From NCBI RefSeq assembly GCF_026151205.1, contig NC_087084.1, positions 3,961,538 through 4,025,537 of the forward strand: 64,000 nt of DNA, given 5' to 3'. Positions 42,891 through 55,700 of this stretch are shown here, piece after piece. Source of the DNA: Bolinopsis microptera. Taxonomy: Eukaryota; Ctenophora; Tentaculata; Lobata; Bolinopsidae. A model generated the notes under the pieces. It saw only the letters and a list, made by a program, of their open reading frames with translations, had not been told where the DNA came from and did not search any database. Position 1 is the first letter of the stretch. Every line of letters starts with the position of its first letter. A program made the position numbers and the translations under genes.

Positions 42891-45800
42891 TCAAATATTT
42901 TCTTGCTCAGTACAAATTTTGTCGTTCGCACCTAAAAATAAATTGTTCTTCTCTCGTTCGTCCTCTAGAAAGAAGTCCACTTCAAATTCACAGTCTTGAG
43001 GAACGTCAGAGGCGGAGAGAGACTCCTCTCTGTCACCGCCTCCCGCCCAATCTAGCTGTTGCACTGGCATCACTGAGAAGAGAGAAACTTTACTTATATG
43101 CTAGAGTGGTCTCAAGGTACTGCAATAATTTCACAGTGAAACAGAAAAGTGCAAGATATTATGCTATTATCTGTTAGAGGTTTAATATGGACAATTTGAA
43201 TTGTAGTAGATTTTAAAGATTTGTACCTAAACTGCAACTTTCAATTTCCTAGAATTATTCTCGATTACCTCACTAACCAAAAGCATCTGTATTCTCTAGT
43301 GGAATATCCTGCACTTCAAGTTCAAGTTGACCCGTGCCGAATTCTTGGTCGGAAGTTCCCATTTGCTGTTGTCCCATATCCATTCCTATATCTAAGCTGG
43401 TTGCCATTTGCTGTTGTCCCATATCCATTCCTATATCTGAGCTGGTTGCCATTTGCTGTTGTCCCATATCCATTCCTATATCTGAGCTGGTTGCTATTTG
43501 CTGTTGTCCCATTTCCGAACCACCTTCATTTGCAGCCAAAGCAGAAGCGGTTGCCATCTGCCAAGCGGACTTAGGTGTTTTCTTTTTCTTATTCTTATAC
43601 TTCATAAGCAAAGCAGCAAACTTCTTAGAAGCCATGACCGTTGAAACTGCACTTGGAAGCGGCAAAGTGTTCGGTTCGATTTCCTTTCTGGTAGGTTTCT
43701 CGATACCTTCCATCATGGCAGCCCCAAAAGCCATCATGTCAGCAATTTGATCATCTAGCTGCTCTTTACTAATGATTGTTTCAGCTTTTTCGCTGATGTT
43801 TTCCTTCCTCTTTTTTTCAACTTTTTTCGATTTCTTTTCAATTTCCGGGGGATTCGGTGCTGGCTCCACTTTAAGCGGTCTGATTTCCTCTGTTTTCATA
43901 ATTTTTGTACTTGTGATATTTGTTTCTTTCTTCTTCTGGCCGTAAGATTTTCCCGCCATAAAGGGAGGGACGAATCCTTGGCTAATGTACGGCCAAGCCT
44001 GTTGTGCGATGATGGGGTTTTGTAGCACAGGATCGTTCATGATATCTTGCATGTGAGTATCTGACTTTATTTCAACTAAGCCGCCAGGTAAATTGTTTGG
44101 TTTAAAAACATTGTGTTGCGAGCTCTCAGGTTTGAGTCGCTCATTTGTTATTTTTTCTGACATCTGATTCGGTATTCTCAGAGGCATTTGCATCGCTTGA
44201 TTCATTTGTGTCATAGGGTTCATCTGCATCATAGGGTTCATCTGCATCATAGGGTTCATCTGCATCATAGGGTTCACCATCTGCGTCGTCATCGTAGAAT
44301 TGTTCAGACTGTCTTGTCCACGAGATGCACAGCAACAATGATGACGACAAGATGTGTTCTTCTCAACCTGAGATTTCAAGGAGAGAGTGAGTTGTTGGAG
44401 CTGAGTTGATATTGCCGATGGAGGAGGTTGGATCGTTTGAAATGAGATACGTTTCTGGTCACGCCGCTCTGGGGGAGGAGCTTTCCTTCTGAACCGTTTC
44501 CTAAAACGGCGCTTGTTGAACTCTCTTGCAGAGCTTTGTTGAACTTGATAACTAGAACTTCTTGGACGAAAATCAAATCTGTTGGCATTGGATGAGGTAG
44601 GTTCCTCACATATTTCGGAAAATCTGTTCAGCTTCTGTAATCGTGCTGTCAAATTTCTTGATTCTGATTCAACAGAAACTTGTCTTACAAATTTTTGATC
44701 CTGATCGCGATATATCTCAAAACCGCTATTTTGGTTAGTTTCATACTCAAGAAACTCTTCAAAGGATGAAAGTGATGATAAAGAAGAAATGCTGGTGACT
44801 TTTCCCGGCGGGGGTGTATCAGGGGGTGGACCAAGAAAATCTGAAAATTTGTCAGCAAGAACTCTCGTTTGTTCCTCGTCAAGAGAACCATCGCTTGCCG
44901 GTTTATCCATGATGTTTTGAATTTTGGTGAGAAATGTGCCCTGGTTAAATTCGGTGGAGTCAGGTGTTTTACAAGAATGCGGAGATCCACTTTTGGAAGA
45001 CTCTGATGTTGTTTGTTGTTCAGTTTCCTCTGATAGTGGTTTTAAGGCAGGTTTTTGTGCAGGCCCGCTAAAATCACAAACTGCGATATTAGCAGGAATT
45101 TGAGGAATCGGATCTTCATCTTGAGGGAAAACATTTAGAGCGTTTTTTACAGCGAAAGGATTGACGGCATCACAAGTACTATACTCCGGTTCGTTTTCCT
45201 CGTTGTCTCCATGTTTAGTTTTATTTGTTGTTGGTACACCGCTAGCTATACTTCGAACACTCTCATCTTTTGAATTCCTCGAACTCTCTGAAACATTCCT
45301 TGACCTAACTCCGCTAGCTATCGTTGGTAAAGCACTGACACTTGGTAGGTTTGAAAACGTCACAGTAGTTTGATTGTTATCACTCGTTGGTTCAAATCTC
45401 TGCTCCTTCACTTCTCCTAAGGAAGGGCAAGAAGGGACACCCGCGACAAATGGTAATGGTTCCAACTGTGGACCAGAAAAAGCGAAAGATATCTCCTGAT
45501 TTACTACTCGGGTTACACCCCCGGAAAACAGGGAGGAGTTAAGTTTAGGCCACTCCTTAAGAACTGCACTCACCTCAGTAGGATCAGAAGCCCAGTCCTC
45601 CTCGATCACCAAGTCGTTCTCGTAGAGGTGCTGGCCAGAATGTGTGTCCTGCAGAGCAGGTGGGATGGTGCTTTGAACCTTGCCACACCCCTGGACAGCT
45701 GCTGATGTTATTATAGGAGGTGGTGGGACTTTGGTGTTGTTTACAGGCTTGGTAACTTTAGGAGAAGTTTGAGGCTGTGTGGTTGTTGGTCCGGCTGGTA

Positions 45801-46140
45801 TTTGACCTCGACACCCTTGACAGATGTTGGGTGGGTTGAATGTTCCAGGACACGTCTGAGTGGTAATTTGTTGTGGTGGAGGCTGCTGACCTCCACCGTA
45901 GAAATAGTTGTAGGTTATTGGACCAGCTGAGGGTTGGATAGATTTATCCATATTGTCCCCCGGTGTATTCTGGGCAGCTTGGTTACTGTTGCCAGGGACA
46001 ACTTTTCTGCCTGGTTGATTTCTAACTTGTTCGAGTGGTGAGTTTTCTCGTTCAGGAGCACCACGAATCTGGAACTGTGACTCGTACCACGGAGACGGAT
46101 AGTTATTCTGTTTTGGTATATTTACCTGGTTCTGCCAGTT
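42891..46140 (-). pseudogene. Copy A: 5'-truncated duplicate of the large repeat-rich gene
   Basis: Two exons on the minus strand match the last two exons of the gene at 52,706-58,038 at ~98%: 46,140-43,278 (open from ATG 45,951) and 43,072-42,891 (acceptor ctcttctcag), ending ...KICTEQENI. The homology stops at about 46,141 inside the third exon of the parent (after ..IRNWQNQ), where an in-frame TGA follows, so the 5' exons, the original acceptor and ~35 codons are missing. The remaining frame of 892 + 60 codons is uninterrupted. If transcribed, translation could begin at MDKSIQPSAG. An intact frame suggests a recent duplication or continuing constraint. Function unknown. Confidence 0.7.
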
Positions 46141-47110
46141 TCTGATATAATTTCATAGTTTCATATATAATTACATCTAGTACAGGGAGTACTTAGTGAC
46201 CGGGACAATGTACTTGTAGCATAAGGAGTAATTTAACACGCTCACACAGGCTGACTTTCAACTTCACCGCCACCTGCTTGAGTGATGGTAGAAGTAAATT
46301 TCAGCTGCAGAATTATCAGTGTCACGCCTACTTAATGTTCAAACTAGCTCTTTCCTAGTTTCCACCGGAAGCGCCATATAGAGAATTTCCTTGGATAGCT
46401 GTCACGTGACAGTCACGAGATATCGATTGAGCGCGTTTACTGGTTGGATATATAGCGCGTGACATTGAGCTATCATGCAGACCCGATTACGCACCATATA
46501 AGGCGTAATATAAGAGCTGCATCTAGCACGTGATATTTGCAAAGCTAATTACACATCCATATAAGGCGTAATTAAGAGCTCTCGGAGTTGCAGGGAGTTG
46601 TAATAGCGTGAAATTGGCTGGTTGATTAGGTGTAACAGTACATACAAGTAAATTTTTCGTGAACTATGTTGGTATAAAGCTAACTCTGGTTTAAGAACAG
46701 TGTGTGAGGACGCGTACAGATGGAAAGTGCACTGATTTGTTGTTCAAATGGTTAGAACAAAGATTTGTCCGAACCGGCTGAAATCGTTGTTACGTTGAAA
46801 ACTGTCTCGATTACCTTGTTACCTAGCTAGTAACTTGGTATGAAGAGAGAGTGGAAACCAGACGAAAGTAAGACGAAGTCTCGGGGATCGGGGATGCAGC
46901 CTACAATGGGCATGAATATATAGAGGGCCCTAGGTTGCTCCCCAGATCGGCAGTCCAATAACACATTTTCTGAAAATTCCTAATTTTCAAACTTTTCATC
47001 AGTTCCCTGGGGAATGATAAAAAGATGCGAGCGTGCTGAATCACTCTACAGAGCATTTAAAGCAAAATTCTTTAAATGCTCATTTTTGTATAATTTTTTA
47101 TTTTTTATTA
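46141..47110. other. Spacer between duplicate copies A and B
   Basis: No gene was recognised. The part up to ~46,660 is also present, degraded, at 51,880-52,300. 46,670-47,110 appears only once. A direct repeat 'catataaggcgtaat.aagagct' occurs at 46,495 and 46,556. Confidence 0.45.
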
Positions 47111-47593
47111 CACATGATACTATTATGTATTCACCTTTTACATTTTAAAGTCGGAATGTTATTTATTTATCAGCGGTTAGAAAGCTTTACAATAAATAGT
47201 AAATGCTATAATCATTATTCAGTACCTCAATGTGGTATCATACCAACCTCAGTTAAACTGAAAAATATCAAATATTTTCTTGCTCAGTACAAATTTTGTC
47301 GTTCGCACCTAAAAATAAATTGTTCTTCTCTCGTTCGTCCTCTAGAAAGAAGTCCACTTCAAATTCACAGTCCTGAGGAACTTCAGAGGCGGAGAGAGAC
47401 TCCTCCCTGTCACCGCCTCCCGCCCAATCTAGCTGTTGCACTGGCATCACTGAGAAGAGAGAAACTTTACTTATATGCTAGAGTGGTCTCAAGGTACTGT
47501 AAGAATCTCACATTGAAACAGAAAAGTGCAAGATATTATCTGTTAGAGGTTAACTATGGACAATTTGAATTGTAGTGCATTTTAAAGATTTGT
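47111..47593 (-). pseudogene. Copy B, terminal-exon part (5' of the LINE)
   Basis: This is a ~97% copy of 42,760-43,206 and 52,580-53,040. It contains the terminal exon homologue at 47,449-47,268 (acidic peptide ..EFEVDFFLEDEREKNNLF.., end CTEQENI) and part of the preceding intron up to 'aaagatttgt', where the LINE is inserted. The plus-strand ORF across it (47,033-47,575) is an antisense shadow. The matching upstream exon is broken (see 50,787-52,590), so this copy is non-functional. Confidence 0.75.
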
Positions 47594-50500
47594 CCTACAT
47601 TTCTACCTATTAGGTAGAATGTAGGAGTGACGACCCACATACAGCTATGGCTGGAGAGTCTACGCCCAAAATCAAGATGGGATCAACACTGTGTGCTGTG
47701 CTATTTGTTTTCGCTGTTTGTTCGTGGAATGTTAGGGGCTTGGGTAGTCCAGATACTGCGGTTAATGATAAAACTCGGTCTGAACGACTTTTGAAGAGGG
47801 AGTTACTGGGTAATGACTGCAAAAGGTATGGTATGGACATTGTGGGACTACAAGAAACTAAGTGCACTAATCAGGTGGATATCATACTTCACAACAACTA
47901 CAGACTGTTAATTTTTGATCAGAAAGAACAATGTCATGGGGGTATCGGATTTGTTATTAGCCCTAAACTGCAACCTTTCATCACAACCTTCAAACAGATC
48001 TCTGATAGAGTTGGGTATATTGACTTTTGTTTTCCTCTCAAGGGTGGTAGTAATAAGAATTTCAGGATCATCAACAGTTATGGTCTCACATCTCTTCGTG
48101 CTCAACAACACCCTGACAAACTGTCTCAGTTCTATAGAGATTTACACAATGTATCCTCTACTCCATCAAAATGGGAAATGTTCCACTGCGGAGATTTCAA
48201 CTCAAAGCTGGGTAAACGAACTAGGGTTGATGAACAATTAGGTCTGGAAGGTTTGATAGGTAGACATGGTATTGGGACTAGAAATGAAAATGGGGAGCAT
48301 TTACTTGAATTTATGGTTAAAGAAGACCTAACTGCATGTAATACTTTGTTCGATCATCCCAGTAGGCACAAACTGACTTGGACTGGTGAACACAGGACTA
48401 AGAGAAATACTCCTATATACGCTCAACTTGACTATGTGCTTTGCAGGAGGAGGTCTACAGTTTTAATAAAGGACAGCAGATCATACGGAGGCGCTGAGCT
48501 ACGATCTGATCACAAACCTGTTGTAACTCGATTAACGCTGAAAAATCATGTTCTCATTCACAAAACCAACAAATCAGACAGCACTCAGTTTGACTGTTCA
48601 ACTCTCTACAGGGATAAAGAACTCAGACAGAAATATCAAAGTGCGATTGCTGAAAGGTTATCGGGTAAAACTTATCCAGATGACCCAAATGAGAAAATGA
48701 ATGAACTTTTTAGTGACATACGTGCGTGTGCTGAAGAAACTATACCACTGAAAGGGAAATCCTCTAAACAAAATTTCTCCAGTGATCTAACAGTAGCTTC
48801 ATTAGTTGCTAAAAAGCGTGATCAGACTGTGAAGATCAAATCAGCCCCAAGCGGTAGTGATGTTAGTGAAGATAGGAGAGAAGTTAGAAAGATTCAGAAT
48901 AGCATTTCTAAGAGACTAGTGCAAATAAATAACATGAAGGCTGATGCTCTAGCAGAAGAAATAAATAACACTGACGACACCAGAAAGATGTTTGAAGCTT
49001 CAAGATATTTAGCTGGTATAAAAAAGTCGGGTAACATAGTGGTCAATGATACCAACAACAATCCTATTGGTACCGATTTAGGGAAAGCAAACACAGCGAA
49101 ATCTTTCTTCGAAAAACAACTAACAGAAGGAGTTGAAGCTGGCCTGCAACCTTTTACCTGCGATCCAAAACCACTTGATAACCCCATTACACCAGTTGAA
49201 GTTAAACTTGCTGCAAGTAAACTCAAATCAAACCGTGCCAGTGGTCCAGATAATCTCCAGAATGAGTTGATAAAGTACGCCCATCCAATCACTTTTGAGA
49301 AGTATGCTGAGGCAATTAACGAGTCATTTAGTGGGAACAAATACATTAGTTCGATAGGACAAGGTATTGTGACTCCTCTGCAGAAGCCCGGTAAACCTAA
49401 AGGTCCCCTCACAAGCCTTAGACCACTTACACTGTTAAACGGATCGAGGAAGATGCTCACTCAAATTGCCTTAAAACGGGTTGAGAGTAGAATTGACAAC
49501 TACACCATGCCATGGCAGAGTGCTTACAAGAGAGGTAGGAGCTGCTCTGACATTGTGTGGGCTCAGAGAATGCTCATATCTGTTGTGATGAGGAAGAAAT
49601 GGACATTTAGCAAAATGGGTATTGATATGAGTAGAGCTTTTGATACCGTGAAAAGGGATACTATCATAAATGTTTTGAAAGATGCTGGTTGTTCGGAGGA
49701 CGACATTCGCTTAGTTCAATACCTTCTATCGAATACTCTCCTTAGAGTTCGTGTTAACCTCACTGTCGGAAGAGTTTGAAAGTTTACTCGGAGCCTTTCA
49801 AGGTGACAGTTTATCTGGAAAGCTGTTCACACTTATTCTTGCAGCAGCCTTACACCACCTCAGAGCTGTATCTGGGAGACCAAACCCACCAGTATCAGAA
49901 CTAGGTTTTCCAACTGAGTGGGAATATTCAGACGATTGTGACTTTGCTGACGAGGACATCGAGAAACTGAGAATTTTCCTTCCTGCAGTGAAAGAGATTC
50001 TCAAAGACTGGAACCTCCAAGTAAATGAAAGTAAAACTGAATTCAGTACCTTCTACCTGGCGAAAAAATCTGATAAAGACACTAACGGTCAGCCATTAGC
50101 TAATAATGAACCATGGCGAAGTAATAAGTCACTAGGTTCCTTACTGTGTACTGAGAAGGACATTCAAAGAAGGAGAATCCTAGCTGAAATTGCTTTTAAG
50201 AACTTCGAAAAAGTTTGGTTGTCCGGTAAGAAAATTTCCCTTGAAAGAAAGCTGAGGTTATATGACGCTCAAGTTGTATCTGTATTAATTTACAACTCAA
50301 ATAGTTGGAGTCCTAAAAAAGCAACCATGGAGAAAATGGACACACTTCATCGTAGACACCTCAGGTCCATTTTAAACATCAAATGGCCTAAAGGTATGAT
50401 AAGCAACAAAGCATTGTATGAAAGGTGCAAAGTTGAAAAGTTATCAAAGCGTATCGAACACCAGCGGTGGAAGATGTTTGGACACATTCTCAGGAGTATG

Positions 50501-50786
50501 GAGAACACCCCAGCCCAAACGGCTCTCTCTTTTGCTATTGAATCAGATAATTTATTTATTGGAAGATTGGGGAGACCTAGAATGAACTTGTTATCGGTTT
50601 TAAGAAGTGATTTAAGTAGTAGAAATTTGCAAATGGACAACTCTCATGAATTGAATGAAATTAGAGATATAGCTGCATGCAACAGATGTTGGGAAAATCT
50701 TTTTCAAGGGTACAGTTTACCGCATTAAGGTATTTTTAAGAATCATTTTTGTCGGTAAGATCCTGTTTTATAATAATAATAATAAT
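47594..50786 (+). mobile_element. Near-full-length non-LTR retrotransposon (LINE)
   Basis: Boundaries come from comparison with the empty site in copies A and C ('aaagatttgtacctaaactg'): the left junction follows tgt at 47,593 and the right end is a (taa)n tail before gtacct at 50,787. Target duplication is at most 2-3 bp. The element is ~3.19 kb with a 5' hairpin (cctacatt.ctacct/aggtagaatgtagg, 47,594-47,626) and one reading frame in two pieces. A truncated relative lies at 27,987-28,130. The single ORF combining endonuclease and reverse transcriptase with no gag-like ORF1, plus a short microsatellite tail, is most like RTE-type elements; this clade call is an inference. Confidence 0.92.
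47647..50728 (+). pseudogene. LINE ORF: APE-type endonuclease plus reverse transcriptase, one frameshift
   Basis: Residues ~25-290 are an exonuclease-endonuclease-phosphatase domain: SWNVRGLG, QETKC, CGDFNSKLGK, AQLDYVL and SDHKP give the metal-binding and catalytic positions. The reverse transcriptase follows: SNRASGPDNLQNELIK, LRPLTLLNGSRK, the first catalytic aspartate in GIDMSRAFDTV, GAFQGDSLSGKLFTL, and the catalytic pair in YSDDCDFA. A C-terminal region RRHLRSILNIKWPKG...RWKMFGHILR is typical of non-LTR elements. The first frame (from 47,647) is lost at 49,751-49,779, and the second continues to the stop at 50,728; the shift equals one extra or two missing bases around 'ctgtcggaag' (~49,765). 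Otherwise the protein is intact, about 1,027 codons. Probably a recently active but now single-mutation-dead copy, unless the shift is a consensus error. Confidence 0.9.
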
Positions 50787-50983
50787 GTACCTAAACTGCA
50801 ACTTTCAATTTCCTAGAATTATTCTCGATTACCTCACTAACCAAAAGCATCTGTATTCTCTAGTGGAATATCCTGCACTTCAAGTTCAAGCTGACCCGTG
50901 CCAAATTCTTGGTCGGAAGTTCCCATTTGTTGTTGTCCCATATCCATTCCTAAATCTAAGTTGGTTGCCATTTGCTGCAGGGG
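50787..50983 (-). pseudogene. Copy B, fragment of the penultimate exon end
   Basis: This matches 43,216-43,457 and 53,034-53,240: the intron tail, the donor (ctcactaacc on the plus strand) and the last ~60 codons (QDIPLENTDAF reading minus). Fewer MGQQQM-type 15-residue repeats are present than in copies A and C. At about 50,984 the match jumps to the equivalent of 45,120, deleting ~1.7 kb of the exon. Confidence 0.75.
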
Positions 50984-52590
50984 GGAAAAACTTTTAGATT
51001 TTTTAACAAAAGGGATTACGGCAAAAATCTATATCCGGTTGTTTTCTCTTGCCATGTTAAGTTTTTTTCTTTTGGCCCGAGAAACTTCGAAAATCCTTTT
51101 TTGAATTCCTAAATTTCTGAAAAATTTGTTCCCCGTAGAAATCTTGGGAAAGCGGGGCATTGGTAGGTTTGAAAAACTAAAATAGTTTAAAGTTTCACTG
51201 GGTTCAAATTTTGCCCCCATTTTCAAAAGGCAAAGAAGGGAACCCCCGCAAAATGGTAATTTTTCCCAAAAAACCCCTTTTTTGGAAAGGAAAAGCAAAG
51301 GTTTCTTTCCTTTGTTTTATATTGGGTTACAGGAAAACGCGAGGAGTTAAGTTTGGGGATTTGAATGAACTCAGTTGTTAAAAAAGCCCGGGTTTGACCC
51401 AAGTCGTTTCCGTAAGGTTAGAATGTGTGTCCTGAAAATAGGTTTGTTTTTTGAAACCTTCCCATACCGGACTTTTCTGATGTTATTATGGAGGTGGGGG
51501 GAACTTGGTGTTTTTGGTTGGTAACTTTAAAAGTTGGGCTTTGGTTGGTGGGCTGGTATTTGCCTCGCACCTGAAGATGTTGGGTGGGTTGAAGTTCCAG
51601 GCACGTCTGAGGGGTTTAATTTGTTGTGGTGAGGCTGCTGCCCCTCCCCCGTAGAAAAAGTTGTAGGTTAGGGGACCAGTGAGGGTTGGATAGATTATCC
51701 ATATTGCCCCCGGTGATTCTGGGCAGCTTGGTTACTGTTCCCAAGGGAAAACTTTTTGCCTGGTTGATTTCTAATTTGTTGGGTGGTGATTTTTCCCGTT
51801 CAGGGGCCCCAAATTAAAACTTGACCCCGTACCACGGAGACGGATAGTTTTCTGTTTTGTAATTTTGTTTGCCGTTTCGATTTTTTCATGTTTATATTTT
51901 AATTACTCTAGTCGGGGAGTACTTAGTGACCGGGACAATGTAGCTAAGGAGTATTTAACACGCTAAACAGGGATTTTCCCTTTCCCCCCACCTGCTGGTG
52001 ATGGTAAAATTTAATTTCAGTGAAAAAAATTATCGTGTCACCCCTATTATTTTTCCCAAATGCTCTTTCCTGTTTCCACCGGAAGCCCCCATATAGAAAA
52101 TTTCCTTGGAAGCTGTCAGTGACAGTCACGAGTATCGTTTGAGCGCGTTTAGGTTGGTATATAGCGCGTGATTTTAAAAGTTTTAGCGACCCAATTTTCG
52201 CACCATATAAAGGGTAATTTAAAGGCCCGGGATTTAAGGGAGTTGTATAGGTGAAATTGGCTGGTTGATTGGGTTTAATACATTACAAGAAAATTTTTTC
52301 GTAAAATATGTGTTTTTATTTTTAAAACGTCTTTAAAACTTAAAAGTTAAAACTAAATTTTTATGGGAAAAGGGGGTTGGGGTTTTTTATGAAAATTCTC
52401 CCATTTTTTAAAACTTGAAAGAGGGGTACAAGAAATGCATTGGTATGAGCATGTGATTTACTTTGAAGTTCTTTTGATTTCCTTTTTAAATTTTTCATGG
52501 GCTTGTTCCCTGTAAAATCTAAACTAAACATTTTTATGTATTTGTATTTAAAAATTTATTTTAAATATTCAATAAAACTTTTTGTATTCA
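50984..52590 (-). other. Degraded or low-quality copy of the duplicated unit
   Basis: The whole stretch aligns in order with 45,120-46,665 and then 42,470-42,775 of copy A, but with very dense single-base indels and homopolymer changes (runs such as gggggaaaaa, tttttaaa, ccccc). Neighbouring copies are ~98% identical. Landmarks still visible are 'tgttgggtgggttgaa', 'taccacggagacggatagtt', 'gggagtacttagtgaccggg' and 'tggtatgagcatgt'. No usable ORF remains. Either this is an unpolished assembly patch or an unusually decayed copy. Confidence 0.7.
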
Positions 52591-52705
52591 CCTTTTACAT
52601 TTTAAAGTCGGGATGTTATTTATTTATCAGCGGTTAGAAAGCTAATAGTAAATGCTAGAATCATTATTCAGTACCTCAATTTGGCCTCAGTTAAACTGAA
52701 AAATA

Positions 52706-55700
52706 TCAAATATTTTCTTGCTCAGTACAAATTTTGTCGTTCGCACCTAAAAATAAATTGTTCTTCTCTCGTTCGTCCTCTAGAAAGAAGTCCACTTCAA
52801 ATTCACAGTCTTGAGGAACGTCAGAGGCGGAGAGAGACTCCTCCCTGTCACCGCCTCCCGCCCAATCTAGCTGTTGCACTGGCATCACTGAGAAAAGAGA
52901 AACTTTACTTATATGCTAGAGTGGTCTCAAGGTACTGCAATAATTTCACAGTGAAACAGAAAAGTGCAAGATATTATGCTATTATCTGTTAGAGGTTTAA
53001 TATGGACAATTTGAATTGTGCATTTTAAAGATTTGTACCTAAACTGCAACTTTCAATTTCCTAGAATTATTCTCGATTACCTCACTAACCAAAAGCATCT
53101 GTATTCTCTAGTGGAATATCCTGCACTTCAAGTTCAAGTTGACCCGTGCCGAATTCTTGGTCGGAAGTTCCCATTTGTTGTTGTCCCATATCCATTCCTA
53201 AATCTAAGTTGGTTGCCATTTGCTGTTGACCCATATCCATTCCTAAATCTAAGCTGGGTGCCATTTGCTGTTGTCCCATATCCATTCCTATATCTGAGCT
53301 GGTTGCTATTTGCTGTTGTCCCATATCCGAACCACCTTCATTTGCAGCCAAAGCAGAAGCGCTTGCCATCTGCCAAGCGGACTTAGGTGTTTTCTTTTTC
53401 TTATTCTTATACTTCATAAGCAAAGCAGCAAACTTCTTAGAAGCCATGACCGTTGAAACTGCACTTGGAAGCGGCAAAGTGTTCGGTTCGATTTCCTTTC
53501 TGGTAGGTTTCTCGATACCTTCCATCATGGCAGCCCCAAAAGCCATCATGTCAGCAATTTGATCATCTAGCTGCTCTTTACTAATGATTGTTTCAGCTTT
53601 TTCGCTGATGTTTTCCTTCCTCTTTTTTTCAACTTTGTTCGATTTCTTTTCAATTTCCGGGGGATTCGGTGCTGGCTCTACTTTAAGCGGCCTGATTTCC
53701 TCTGTTTTCATGATTTTTGTACTTGTGATATTTGTTTCTTTCTTCTTCTGGCCGTAAGATTTTCCCGCCATAAAGGGAGGGACGAATCCTTGGCTAATGT
53801 ACGGCCAAGCCTGTTGTGCGATGATGGGGTTTTGTAGCACAGGATCGTTCATGATATCTTGCATGTGAGTATCCGACTTTATTTCAACTAAGCTGCCAGG
53901 TAAATTGTTTGGTTTAAAAACATTGTGTTGCGAGCTCTCAGGTTTGAGTCGCTCATTTGTTATTTTTTCTGACATCTGATTCGATATTCTCAGAGGCATT
54001 TGCATCGCTTGATTCATTTGTGTCATAGGGTTCATCTGCATCATAGGGTTCATCTGCATCATAGGGTTCATCTGCATCATAGGGTTCACCATCTGCGTCG
54101 TCATCATAGAATTGTTCAGACTGTCTTTTCCACGAGATGCACAGCAACAATGATGACGACAAGATGTGTTCTTCTCACCCTGAGATTTCAAGGAGAGAGT
54201 GAGTTGTTGGAGCTGAGTTGATATTGCTGATGGAGGAGGTTGGATCGTTTGAAATGAGATACGTTTCCGGTCACGCCGCTCTGGGGGAGGAGCTTTCCTT
54301 CTGAACCGTTTCCTAAAACGGAGCTTGTTGAACTCTCTTGCAGAGCTTTGTTGAACTTGATAACTAGAACTTCTTGGACGAAAATCAAATCTGTTGGCAT
54401 TGGATGAGGTAGGTTCTTCACATATTTCGGAAAATCTGTTCAGCTTCTGTAATCGTGCTGTCAAATTTCTTGATTCTGATTCAACAGAAACTTGTCTTAC
54501 AAATTTTTGATCCTGATCGCGATATATCTCAAAACCGCTATTTTGGTTAGTTTCATACTCAAGAAACTCTTCAAAGGATGAAAGTGATGATAAAGAAGAA
54601 ATGCTGGTGACTTTTCCCGGCGGGGGTGTATCAGGGGGTGGACCAAGAAAATCTGAAAATTTGTCAGCAAGAACTCTCGTTTGTTCCTCGTCAAGAGAAC
54701 CATCGCTTGCCGGTTTATCCATGATGTTTTGAATTTTGGTGAGAAATGTGCCCTGGTTAAATTCGGTTGAGTCAGGTGTTTTACAAGAATGCAGAGATCC
54801 ACTTTTGGAAGAGTCTGATGTTGTTTGTTGTTCAGTTTCCTCTGATAGTGGTTTTAAGGCAGGTTTTTGTGCAGGCCCGCTAAAATCACAAACTGCGATA
54901 TTAGCAGGAATTTGAGGAATCGGATTTTCATCTTGAGGGAAAACATTTAGAGCGTTTTTTACAGCGAAAGGATTGACGGCATCACAAATACTATACTCCG
55001 GTTCGTTTTCCTCGTTGTCTCCATGTTTAGTTTTATTTCTTGTTGGTACACCGCTAGCTATACTTCGAACACTCTCATCTTTTGAATTCCTCGAACTCTC
55101 TGAAACATTCCTTGACCTAACTCCGCTAGCTATCGTTGGTAAAGCGCTGACACTTGGTAGGTTTGAAAACGTCACAGTAGTTTGATTGTTATCACTCGTT
55201 GGTTCAAATCTCTGCTCCATCACTTCTCCTAAGGAAGGACGAGAAGGGACACCCGCGACAAATGGTAATGGTTCCAACTGTGGACAAGAAAAAGCGAAAG
55301 ATATCTCCTGATTTACTACTCGGGTTACACCCCCGGAAAACAGCGAGGAGTTAAGTTTAGGCCACTCCTTAAGAACTGCACTCACCTCAGTAGGATCAGA
55401 AGCCCAGTCCTCCTCGATCACCAAGTCGTTCTCGTAGAGGTGCTGGCCAGAATGTGTGTCCTGCAGAGCAGGTGGGATGGTACTTTGAACCTTGCCACAC
55501 CCCTGGACAGCCGCTGATGCTATTATAGGAGGTGGTGGGACTTTGGTGTTGTTTACAGGCTTGGTAACTTTAGGAGAAGTTTGAGGCTGTGTGGTTGTTG
55601 GTCCGGCTGGTATTTGACCTCGACATCCTTGACAGATGTTGGGTGGGTTGAATGTTCCAGGACACGTCTGAGTGGTAATTTGTTGTGGTGAAGGCTGCTG

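Noticed and set aside
42866-43177. 103-codon plus-strand ORF present three times (also 47,033-47,575 and 52,681-52,992)
   Set aside because: It is antisense to the terminal exon of the duplicated minus-strand gene, whose splice sites and phase fit; conservation across copies reflects the duplication.
43221-43574. Plus-strand ORFs with PFAVVPYPFLYLSWL or HLHHRVH repeats
   Set aside because: Antisense shadows of the MGQQQM and MNPMMQ repeats.
49751-49779. Programmed ribosomal frameshift in the LINE
   Set aside because: No clear slippery site or downstream structure was seen and both halves form one RT domain; a simple indel is more likely.
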